In this document: positions 21,475-29,485 of the stretch, one piece after another | Numbering within the stretch: position 1 is the first letter of the stretch | Layout of the letters: every line of letters starts with the position of its first letter | Assembly: GCF_016862395.1 (NCBI RefSeq) | Contig: NZ_BOMW01000070.1 | Span: forward strand, 1 to 48,207 | Direction: 5' to 3' | Length of the DNA: 48,207 nucleotides | DNA from: Actinoplanes siamensis | GTDB lineage: Bacteria > Actinomycetota > Actinomycetes > Mycobacteriales > Micromonosporaceae | Program-made: the position numbers and the translations under genes | The notes under the pieces: model-generated | What the model was told of the DNA's origin: nothing | What the model saw: only the letters and a program-made list of their open reading frames with translations | Databases searched by the model: none

Positions 21475-23246
21475 GACGCGAGCTGCGTCTGTGCGTGTCG
21501 TCCCTGTCCCGCCGGCCGCTGGCCGCGCTGGCCGCCTGGTCGGTGCCGGAGGCCCTGCCGACCGCGCTCAGCGGGCTGGCCGTGGCCCGGGCCCTGGACG
21601 ACGGGTTCCTGGCCGGGCGACCGGGGACCGGCCTGGCCTGGCTGGCGACGCTGATGCTGGCCGCCGGGATCGGCGCGGTGGGCGCGCGCCAGGTGTACCG
21701 GCACCTCGGCGACCTGGTCGAGCCGTTCCGTGACCGGCTGGTCCGGCTGGTCGTGCGCGGGGCGCTGAGCCGCCGGACGGCCGGCGGCACGGAGGACGGG
21801 GCGGTGGCCCGGGTCACCCATCAAGTGGAGATCGTCCGTGACTCGTACGCCGGGCTGATCGTGGTGATCCGCACGTTCCTGGTCACCACGCTGGCGGCGA
21901 TCATGGGGGTGCTCGTCCTGGCGCCCGTCATCGTCGCCCTGATCCTGCCGCTGTTCCTGCTCGGCGTCGCGGCCTTCGCCGGCACACTGGGCCTGGCCGC
22001 GTCCCGCCAGCGGGCCTACCTGGCCGCCGACGAACGGCTGGCGACCGTCTCCGGCATGGTGCTGGCCGGCGTCCGCGACCTCGGCTCGCTCGGCGGCGAG
22101 GCGCACGGCGCCGCCCTGGTGGACACGCCGGTCCGGGAACAGGCCGCGGCCGAACGCGCCCTGGCCCGGGTGGCCGCGGTACGCACCGTCGCGTACGCGC
22201 TCGGGGGCTGGCTGCCGCTCGTGGCGCTGCTGGCCGCCGCTCCCACGCTGGTCGCGCACGGTCTCACCGCGGGGACCGTGGTCGGCGGCCTGACCTACGT
22301 GCTGCGCGGACTCCAACCGGCGCTGGGCACCCTGGTGCAGGGGGTCGGCGGCAGCGGTCTGCGACTGGTCATCACGCTCGGCCGGATCCTGGACGGCGCC
22401 GCGCCGGCTTCCGCCGCGCCGGCCGTCTCCCCGCCTCCCGCCGGACACGACATCGTCCTGCGCGGCGTCACGTTCGCCTACGGGCCGCACGCCGAACCGG
22501 TCCTGCGCGGCCTCGACCTGCGGGTGCCGCCCGGCGACCACCTGGCCGTGGTCGGGCCCAGCGGGGTCGGCAAGTCGACTCTCGCCAGTCTCGTCTGCGG
22601 CCTGCTGGACCCGGACTCGGGCGAGATCACGCTCGGTGGCGTGCCGGTGCGCCGGGCGTCCCGCCGGGACCTGTCCCGCGCCCGGGTGCTGATCCCGCAG
22701 GAGGCGTACATCTTCACCGGCACAGTCCGGGAGAACGTCACCTACCTGCGCCCGGACGCCGAGCCGGCCGACGTCGCGGCCGCGCTGCGGGCCGTGGGCG
22801 CCGATCGGCTGACGGCCCGGCTGGGCGGCCCGGACGCGCCGGTCAGCCCGGATCGGCTGTCCGCCGGTGAGCGGCAGCTGCTCGCGCTCGCCCGCGCGTA
22901 TCTGGCCGCGGCGCCGGTGACCGTCCTCGACGAGGCGACCTGCCACCTGGACCCGGCCGCGGAGCGGCAGGCCGAGGAGGCGTTCGCGGCGCGGGGCGGA
23001 ACACTCGTCGTGATCGCGCACCGCACCAGCTCCGCTCTGCGGGCCCGCCGGGTGCTGGTTCTCGACGGCAGGTCGGCCGTGCTCGGCACGCACGAGGAGG
23101 TGGTCCGGGCGTCCGCGCTCTACCGCGACCTGCTCACCCCGTCGGGCGCGCGGTGGCGTGCCGGCCGGTCAGACCCAGCCGGCCTCTTCGGCCCGCCGGA
23201 TCGCCTCGACCAGCGTCCGCCCGCCGGTCTTCGCCGTGATGCGTGA
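21471..23246 (+). CDS. ABC half-transporter of the lanthipeptide locus (RamB-like)
   Basis: A 591-residue partner of the preceding gene, started at ATG 21471 in the ATGA overlap; an open frame upstream of this point is a shadow of the first transporter gene. About six hydrophobic segments lie in the first 300 residues (TTLAAIMGVLVLAPVIVALI). The nucleotide-binding domain has Walker A GPSGVGKST near 362, signature LSAGERQLLALARAYL near 462 and Walker B VTVLDEATCHLD near 482. Its 3' end runs 78 bases into the 3' end of the convergent response regulator gene. Confidence 0.92.
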   Translation: MRRELRLCVSSLSRRPLAALAAWSVPEALPTALSGLAVARALDDGFLAGRPGTGLAWLATLMLAAGIGAVGARQVYRHLGDLVEPFRDRLVRLVVRGALSRRTAGGTEDGAVARVTHQVEIVRDSYAGLIVVIRTFLVTTLAAIMGVLVLAPVIVALILPLFLLGVAAFAGTLGLAASRQRAYLAADERLATVSGMVLAGVRDLGSLGGEAHGAALVDTPVREQAAAERALARVAAVRTVAYALGGWLPLVALLAAAPTLVAHGLTAGTVVGGLTYVLRGLQPALGTLVQGVGGSGLRLVITLGRILDGAAPASAAPAVSPPPAGHDIVLRGVTFAYGPHAEPVLRGLDLRVPPGDHLAVVGPSGVGKSTLASLVCGLLDPDSGEITLGGVPVRRASRRDLSRARVLIPQEAYIFTGTVRENVTYLRPDAEPADVAAALRAVGADRLTARLGGPDAPVSPDRLSAGERQLLALARAYLAAAPVTVLDEATCHLDPAAERQAEEAFAARGGTLVVIAHRTSSALRARRVLVLDGRSAVLGTHEEVVRASALYRDLLTPSGARWRAGRSDPAGLFGPPDRLDQRPPAGLRRDA

Positions 23247-23783
23247 CAGATAGTTGCGCACGGTGCCGTCGGTGAGGAAGAGCCGGGCCGCGATGTCCTT
23301 GGCCGGCACACCGTCGGCGGCCAGGAGCAGCACGTCGCGCTCCCGGTCGGTCAGGGGGTGAGTGGGCGCGGTCAGGGCGGCGACGGCGATGTCGGTGTCC
23401 AGCACGCTCTGACCCCGGGACAGCCGGCGCACGCTGTCGATGAATTGGCCCGGGGACGCGTCGGTGGTGAGCAGTCCGACGCGGGGCACCATGCGGGCCA
23501 GGGCCGCGCCCGCGAGGCTCGGCGTCGCCCGGTCCATGACGACCAGGAGCCGGCATTCGGGGACGGCCTCGCTCAGCCTTTCCCAGGTGTCGTATATTTC
23601 GGACTTCTCTTGCATCGCATAATCAAGAATGGCGACATGCGGATCCTCCCGCAGGGCCGCCGGGGTGATCTCGTCACAGCTTCCCAGTTCAGCGACGACG
23701 CGTATGTCGCTCTCCTCCTCCAGAACGTGAGCGAGGAGGCGGCGGATGAGCACCCCTCTGTGCGCAACAATGACGCGGATCAC
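23169..23783 (-). CDS. NarL/LuxR-type response regulator, RamR-like, atypical receiver
   Basis: A 204-residue protein from GTG 23783, chosen because GGAGAG lies just upstream and the receiver then begins cleanly (IRVIVAHRGVLIRRLLAHVL). The LuxR helix-turn-helix is at the C-terminus: LTDRERDVLLLAADGVPAKD, IAARLFLTDGTVRNYLSRI. The likely phosphoacceptor Asp remains in VAILDYAM. The usual acidic pair near the start is replaced by AHRG and the conserved Lys is absent (LLTTDASPGQF), so classical phosphorylation is doubtful. In Streptomyces RamR sits beside and activates the ram operon; the same role is likely here. No sensor kinase is nearby. Confidence 0.9.
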   Translation of the reverse strand: MIRVIVAHRGVLIRRLLAHVLEEESDIRVVAELGSCDEITPAALREDPHVAILDYAMQEKSEIYDTWERLSEAVPECRLLVVMDRATPSLAGAALARMVPRVGLLTTDASPGQFIDSVRRLSRGQSVLDTDIAVAALTAPTHPLTDRERDVLLLAADGVPAKDIAARLFLTDGTVRNYLSRITAKTGGRTLVEAIRRAEEAGWV

Positions 23784-24945
23784 TGGACTCTCTCCGAGAT
23801 CGGGATCGGGAACAACTCTGGCGGTGACCGTCACATTCGACGCGGGCAACCGCATACACCTCCGGAACCGAGCTTCACCGTCGATGTCGACCGTTGCCAA
23901 GTCGGCGCCCGTCATGCGACGGCGCGGGCAGGCCGCACGTGTTTACAAGTCTGCAACTTACCGCCATCTATCGATAACCGCACGTGTACGACTGTCGGTT
24001 TTTCAGCGAGTCGCACATCGGGCCGCATGCGGTCTTGCGACAGCGAACATAATCAGATAAAGGAACACTCCGGCCCGGGTGGCTAATTGTCGGAAATGCG
24101 TTTCGCGTTTTCCGCCGGAACTCCCCGGCCGGCGACCCCGGGCGCCCCGCCCCCGGCTCCACGTGGACGGACCCGACCCCACAGCACGGCGGGCGATCCG
24201 GCCCGCCGCGTACCGGCTCGCCACCATCGCATCCCCGCCGACCTGCGAACCGAGACGCTTGCCGAACCCCGGCCGCGGCCGGCCACCGGCGAACCGCAGG
24301 CACTGCCCGTCGGGCCGCCGCGCACCCGGCCCGCCTGCCGGCCGGACCCGGCGCACGACCGGCGGCAACGTCCCGCCTACGGCGAATGAATGCGACCGCC
24401 CACCGCGTGGCGCCGTTCGGCGGCCCAATGCGTCCGCCGTCATTTACCATCCGCATTGATTTCCCGCCGCGCTCAGTGCCGCGGTTCGGCGACCGCGCTC
24501 ACGGACCAGCGGGAACACCGCATCTTGGAAGTGGATTCTTCACCGACTGAACCGGACATACCGCCGACCGGACCACGCCGGAAGGGACGAACCGGACCAG
24601 CCACGCGACATCGGCATCCATAAAAAGCCCGGCCAAAGAATGCTGAATCGGCAAATCCCGATAAAACCGATCCGGGAGAATAGGCGCCGGCGGGACTCGC
24701 GGCCAGCCGTCCGCCGTGGGCTCGTGTCAAGGCCGGGAGCACGTCATCGCGGCGGCATCCACGTCAATCCGGCGAGCGCGGCCGGGTCGCCCGTCAGCGG
24801 TCCGGTATCAGGGGAGCCCGCGTCAATCGACCGACCATCTTGTTCCTCCACACCGGTGGTCGGATGTCGGACAGTGCGGGGTTGCGCCCTGTCGGACATC
24901 CTCGGACAGGAAAAACCGCCTTTCTCGAGTCTGGGGAGTGAAGCG
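23784..24945. other. Long intergenic region between ramR-like gene and membrane protein gene
   Basis: About 1.15 kb between divergent genes. It has AT-richer patches near 23930-24070 and 24600-24660 and no frame with convincing coding character. Short open frames here lack ribosome binding sites or family matches. It should hold the promoters of both flanking genes. Repeated TGTCGGACA sites at its right end are listed separately. Confidence 0.5.
24865..24909. promoter_or_regulatory. Repeated TGTCGGACA operator-like sites
   Basis: The 9-bp sequence TGTCGGACA, a palindrome around its central G, occurs at 24865-24873 and 24890-24898, and CTCGGACAG follows at 24902-24909. The two full sites are exactly 25 bases apart and lie 36-80 bases upstream of the likely TTG start at 24946. 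A regulator binding site is inferred. Confidence 0.5.
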
Positions 24946-25755
24946 TTGTCGACAGGTGCCGGGCTCGCGAAGAAGCTCGCGGCGATAGCAGACCGCTCCT
25001 TCGCCTATATCGCCATCGCGCTGGTGCCGATATACTTCTTCGTCGCCTATCTGAACAGGGAGTTGGGCCTGGAGAAGCTCGAGAAGGCGTTCCTCGGCTC
25101 ATCGCTCCTGATTCTCGTCGTCTCGGCCATCGCCCATTCCGCGGGGCTGGCGCGCAGCCGCGACAATCTGGAGCGCATAACCAGCGAGATAGGGTTGCTC
25201 AGAGGCGAGGTGTCCGCACTCGCCGAGGCCGATGAGGTCAAAGTCTTCTTCCGCGAAGGACGGAACGAGGTCTACACCGAGACGCTGTCCGCGATCCGCA
25301 CGGCACGTCATCGCGTCTGGGTCACCTATCTCCGGAACGAGGGCCCGTTGCCGGGCGCTCCCGCGGCCCAACATTTTCAGGCATGCCGGGACTGGGCGCG
25401 CGGGTCCAACGACGATGGCAGCACCCGCAGCTTCCGCCGGATCATCATCCGTGGCGACAGTGCCGATCTGCGGGATTTCTGCGAGCAGGAGTTGAAGTTC
25501 ATAGCCGAACTCGCCGCCAACGGGGAGGAGCCGAACTATGCCGTGAAGGTACTTACCGACCACATCCACCTGGCCAAGGCGTTCAACGTCGGGATCTTCG
25601 ATGACACCGTGATATTCACGCATCGCCAGGAAAACGAGGCGATCGGAATCTGCATGCGGAGCAAAAGACTTGCCGAGTCGGTCACCCGGCTATATTTCGA
25701 GCGGCTCTGGAACAGCAGCGATGCCCGAAAGATCTCCGCGGACGCACTTTCCTGA
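24946..25755 (+). CDS. Membrane-anchored protein of unknown function
   Basis: About 269 residues from TTG 24946, chosen because GGGGAG lies upstream and no ATG or GTG in frame is better placed; the frame is open further upstream. Two transmembrane segments (SFAYIAIALVPIYFFVAYL and FLGSSLLILVVSAIAHSAGL) are followed by a short coiled coil (DNLERITSEIGLLRGEVSAL) and a cytosolic domain. That domain has FRRIIIRGDSADLRDFCEQE, then FNVGIFDDTVIFTHRQENEA and a C-terminal LYFERLWNSS. Its layout recalls phospholipase-D-like sensor domains, but there is no HKD motif. No function can be given. Repeats upstream suggest regulation. Confidence 0.7.
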   Translation: MSTGAGLAKKLAAIADRSFAYIAIALVPIYFFVAYLNRELGLEKLEKAFLGSSLLILVVSAIAHSAGLARSRDNLERITSEIGLLRGEVSALAEADEVKVFFREGRNEVYTETLSAIRTARHRVWVTYLRNEGPLPGAPAAQHFQACRDWARGSNDDGSTRSFRRIIIRGDSADLRDFCEQELKFIAELAANGEEPNYAVKVLTDHIHLAKAFNVGIFDDTVIFTHRQENEAIGICMRSKRLAESVTRLYFERLWNSSDARKISADALS

Positions 25756-26019
25756 ACGGCCGTCGCGTGAGCACGGCGCGCCTTCCCGCCGGCAGCGAGG
25801 AGGAGAGGGTTCATCGTTGTGACGGGCCTGCGACAACCGCTATGAGAGCCAGCTCGCAAGGCCGCGCCGGGCTCATGGCGGCCAAAGCCGCTGGGTGGCA
25901 ACCATGAGCACCGGCCCGGCGAGCGAAGCCGACACTCATGGTGGCGACGAGCCCGGTCGGTGCGGGCGAAGCCGCCCGGGTGTCCGGGCGACGGTCGGGG
26001 CGCGCCCGCGCCGGCCGGC

Positions 26020-29000
26020 TCAGCGGCGGGCGATCCGGTCGAGATCGCTGATCAGCGCGTCCAGCTCCGCCACCTCCGTGCTGTGGCCGAGCCGCTCGTG
26101 GATGTCGCGGGCCTCGCGGAAGGCACGCCGGGCCGCGTCCGGGTCGGCCTGGGAGTGGGCGTCGCCGAGCTTGCGCAGCGCCTCGGCGAGGAACGCCGGC
26201 CAGCCCCGCTCGCGCCACAGCCGCACCGACGCCGCGAGGTGGCCGACCGCGCCCGCGTGGTTGCCGTCGGCCAGTTCGATCGTGCCGAGCACGCCGAGCG
26301 CGTCCGCGGTGTGGTGCGGCAGGTTGTACTCGCGGGCGATGGTCAGCGCCCGGCTGGCGAAACCGCGCGCCGCCGGGTCCGGCAGGTGGGCCCGGGCCAG
26401 CGTGAGCAGCGTCAGGACCTCGGCGTACCGGTCCTGGTAGCGGCGCAGGATCCGGAGCGACTCGTCGAGCGCGGTGATCGCCTCGGCACGGCGGCCCGCC
26501 CGCGTGTGCAGCATGCCGATGAACTGCAGCGTGGTCGCCACATACCGCTGGTTGCCCAGCTGGCGGGCGAGCCGCAGGGCCACGGTGAGGTGGTGCTCCG
26601 CCCCGGCCGGCTCCAGTGACTCGCCGTGCACGACCGCGCGGGCCACGTGCGCGCGGGCCTGGCCGCCGAGGTGCGCGTGCTGGCCGGCGAGCCGGATGGC
26701 GGTTTCGGCGCGCTCGGCGGCCCGCTGGTAATCGCCGGCCGCGGCCAGCGCCCACGCCTGGTCGACCGCCGCGTCGGCGGTGCCGGGGCCGTGCCCGGCC
26801 TCGGTGAACAGCGCGAAGAGCCGGTCGGCGTCGCGCAGCATCCGCTCCATGGCGGCGCCCGGGTGATCCGCCTCGTGCCAGGTGGCGAGCTCGATCAGGC
26901 CGCGGAGCATGACCGCCTCGCCGAGGCGGTGGCCGGCGGCGCGGCACGCGGCCAGCACGTAGTCGTTGGTGGACCGCCAGTCGATGTAGACGCCCCGGAT
27001 GTCGAAGTACTTCTCCAGGCAGCCGGCCAGGTCGAAGGCGAGCTCGACGGCGCCGGTGTCGCAGGCCTGCCGGACCGCGGCCACCAGCGAGACACGTTCG
27101 GCCGCGAACCAGGCGAGCGGCTCGGGCGGGCCGGGAAGATCCGCCACGGCGGTCTCCGGAGCGGTGCCCCGGACGGCGGCGTAGCACGGGCCCGGGATCC
27201 GCTCGCTCATCCGGCGGGCCAGCCACAGGTACGCGCCGAGTCCGGCCCGCACCACCTCCGTACCCCCGCCGGATTCTTCCTCGCGTGCGCGTTCGCGCAG
27301 ATAGAGCAGGACCAGATCGTGGAAGTGGTATCGCCCGCCACCGGTGGCGTCGGTGCCCGCGTCGAGCAGCAGGTGCGCGTCGACCAGCCGTTCGAGGAGC
27401 TCCTCGGCCTCGGCGACCGGCGTGCCGGTCACGGCCGCGGCCAGCCAGGACGGGAAGTCCGGCATCGCGAACAGGCTGAGCCGGCGGGCGAGGCTGCGGC
27501 CCGGCTCGCCGATCGCGTGGTAGCTGGACGCGATGGACGTGCGTACCGCCAGATCGCCCGCGACCAGGTGGTCGAGGCGGCCCTGCTCGTCGCGCAGCGC
27601 CCGGGTGAGCCGGGACATCGGCCAGGCCGGCCGGGACCGCAGGCGGGCGCCGACGATGCGGACGGCCAGCGGCAGGCGCCCGACCAGCCGCAGGATCGCG
27701 GCGCTCTCGGTGGGCTCGCCGCTCACCCGGTGGGCGGCGGCGACCCGGCCGAGCAGCGTCACGGCCTCCTCGTCGGAGAAGACGCCCAGCTGCAGGCGCT
27801 CGGCGCCCGCCAGACCGTCCAGGCCGGACCGGCTGGTGACCAGCGCCGCGCAGGCGCCGTCGCCGGGCAGCAACGGCCGGATCTGCGCCTCGTCCGCGGC
27901 GTCGTCCAGCACCACCAGCACCCGGCGGCCGGCCGTCCTGGACCGGTACGCGTCCGCACGTTCGGTCAGGTCGATCGGGATGGCCCGCTCGTCCACGCCC
28001 AGCGCGCGCAGGAACCGGGCCAGCACGTCGCCCGGCTCGGCCGGGTGCGCCTCGGTCCCGTGCAGGCGCGCGTAGAGCCGGCCGTCCGGGTAGGCGTGCG
28101 CGGCCCGGTGTGCCGCGTGCACCGCCAGCGTGCTCTTGCCGACCCCGCCCATTCCGGTGATCGTCACGACCGGGCCCGGCGGGCCGCCCCGGGCCAGCAC
28201 CTCGTCCAGCCGGGCCACCTCGCTCGCGCGGCCGGTGAAGTCGGCGATGTCGGGTGGCAGCAACGCCGGGACGACTCGCGGGACGTCACGCTCGCCGGGG
28301 GCCGCGTCGGCGCGCAGGATCGCCCGTTCCGCGGCCACGAACGCCTGGCCCGGTTCCAGCCCGTGCCCGTCGGCGAGGAACCGGCGCAGCTCGCGGCCGG
28401 CGGCCAGCGCGTCGGCCTGCCGGCCGCAGCGGTGCAGCGCCAGCATGAACGCGATCCACAGCCGTTCCCGGGTCGGCTCGTCGCGGGCCATCCCGGCCAG
28501 CTCGGGCACGATCTCGCGGTGCCGGCCCGCCTGCAGCTCGGCGTCGAAGAGGTCCTCCCAGGCGGCCAGCCGCTCCTCGTCCAGCCGCCGGCGCATCCCG
28601 GCCACGTACGCCCCGGAGGCGTTCGCGAGCGCCGGGCCCCGCCACAACGCCAGCGCCTCCCGCAGCCGGATGGCACGCCCGGCCGGAGCAAGGTCACGCG
28701 CGCCCGCGGTGAGCGCGCCGAAACGCAGGTGGTCGAGCTCGTCCGGCCCGGCCCGCAGCAGGTAGCCACCGCTCTGGCTGAGCAGCGGGAGCCGGCCGTG
28801 GCCGGCCCGGCGGATGGCCGAGACGTCGGCCTGCAGCTGAGAACGCGCGGTGGCCGGTTCGGCCCCGCCCCACATCGCCTCGGCCAGCGCCTCGACGGTG
28901 ACCACCCGGTTGGCGTTGAGCAGGAGATAACCCAGGACGGCCCGGTGCCGGGGCCGGGCGACGGCCACCGGCACGTCGCCGAGCCACACCTCGAGACTGC

Positions 29001-29034
29001 CCAGGATGCGGAATCGCACACTCTCGGATGGCAT
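26020..29034 (-). CDS. AfsR/SARP-family regulator with NB-ARC and TPR domains
   Basis: A 1004-residue protein from ATG 29034; a TTG at 29064 is possible. The order is an OmpR-type winged helix (about 5-90: FRILGSLEVWLGDVPVAVAR), a bacterial transcriptional activation domain (about 95-245), an NB-ARC ATPase (P-loop GMGGVGKST near 295, LVVLDDAADEAQIRPLLPG near 390, SRSGLDGLAG), and tetratricopeptide-like repeats from about 690 to the end. This is the architecture of AfsR-type activators of secondary metabolism in Streptomyces, which are often modulated by Ser/Thr kinases. The nearest pathway in the window is the lanthipeptide locus 3 kb away, but the target is unknown. Confidence 0.93.
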   Translation of the reverse strand: MPSESVRFRILGSLEVWLGDVPVAVARPRHRAVLGYLLLNANRVVTVEALAEAMWGGAEPATARSQLQADVSAIRRAGHGRLPLLSQSGGYLLRAGPDELDHLRFGALTAGARDLAPAGRAIRLREALALWRGPALANASGAYVAGMRRRLDEERLAAWEDLFDAELQAGRHREIVPELAGMARDEPTRERLWIAFMLALHRCGRQADALAAGRELRRFLADGHGLEPGQAFVAAERAILRADAAPGERDVPRVVPALLPPDIADFTGRASEVARLDEVLARGGPPGPVVTITGMGGVGKSTLAVHAAHRAAHAYPDGRLYARLHGTEAHPAEPGDVLARFLRALGVDERAIPIDLTERADAYRSRTAGRRVLVVLDDAADEAQIRPLLPGDGACAALVTSRSGLDGLAGAERLQLGVFSDEEAVTLLGRVAAAHRVSGEPTESAAILRLVGRLPLAVRIVGARLRSRPAWPMSRLTRALRDEQGRLDHLVAGDLAVRTSIASSYHAIGEPGRSLARRLSLFAMPDFPSWLAAAVTGTPVAEAEELLERLVDAHLLLDAGTDATGGGRYHFHDLVLLYLRERAREEESGGGTEVVRAGLGAYLWLARRMSERIPGPCYAAVRGTAPETAVADLPGPPEPLAWFAAERVSLVAAVRQACDTGAVELAFDLAGCLEKYFDIRGVYIDWRSTNDYVLAACRAAGHRLGEAVMLRGLIELATWHEADHPGAAMERMLRDADRLFALFTEAGHGPGTADAAVDQAWALAAAGDYQRAAERAETAIRLAGQHAHLGGQARAHVARAVVHGESLEPAGAEHHLTVALRLARQLGNQRYVATTLQFIGMLHTRAGRRAEAITALDESLRILRRYQDRYAEVLTLLTLARAHLPDPAARGFASRALTIAREYNLPHHTADALGVLGTIELADGNHAGAVGHLAASVRLWRERGWPAFLAEALRKLGDAHSQADPDAARRAFREARDIHERLGHSTEVAELDALISDLDRIARR

Positions 29035-29064
29035 CGAGTTCAGGCTATCTTCGAGGCCGCCCAA

Positions 29065-29485
29065 AGTCGATCTTCTGTTGGATCGCCGATCGCATCGGAC
29101 ACACCGGCGCGCCTCCCGGCCGCGGATAAGCCCCGTGCCTCACCGCGACGAGCCGCCCGCCCCGGCCCGCGCCGGGGGCGACCGCTCCCGGCGGGCGACG
29201 TCCCGCGCGGCCGGCTCACCGGGAATCAGCGGCTCCCCCACCGGCGCCCCGCGGTCCGCGCTCCGCACCCGGCCGCCATGCTCGATCGAGGTCGCGGCGA
29301 GCACGGCCAGTGCGTCCCGGTGATTGCGCTTCATCGTCGCTGTCCGCCGCCCCCGCGTCGGTCGAGCCGCCGCTGCGGCGGCGGTGGCTCGATCCTGCGC
29401 CACGGCTTTGTCACGCAAGGCATCCGTACGCCATATGTTTGGTATGCGTGGCGCCCGGCGCCCGCCGGGCGGGCGCCGGGCGGAC
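29065..29485. other. Intergenic stretch between SARP gene and DUF4173 gene
   Basis: Holds one possible small minus-strand gene (29140-29334, listed separately). Otherwise I see only GC-rich sequence and an AT-richer patch near 29420-29445 (CATATGTTTGGTATGCG). Confidence 0.4.
29140..29334 (-). CDS. Possible small protein, 64 residues
   Basis: Starts MKRNHRDALAVLAATSIEHG and becomes Arg/Pro/Ala-rich toward the end. The first half looks like a real amphipathic helix, and the start has a weak GGA upstream. No family is recognised and the C-terminal half is low-complexity, so it may not be a gene. Confidence 0.3.
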   Translation of the reverse strand: MKRNHRDALAVLAATSIEHGGRVRSADRGAPVGEPLIPGEPAARDVARRERSPPARAGAGGSSR

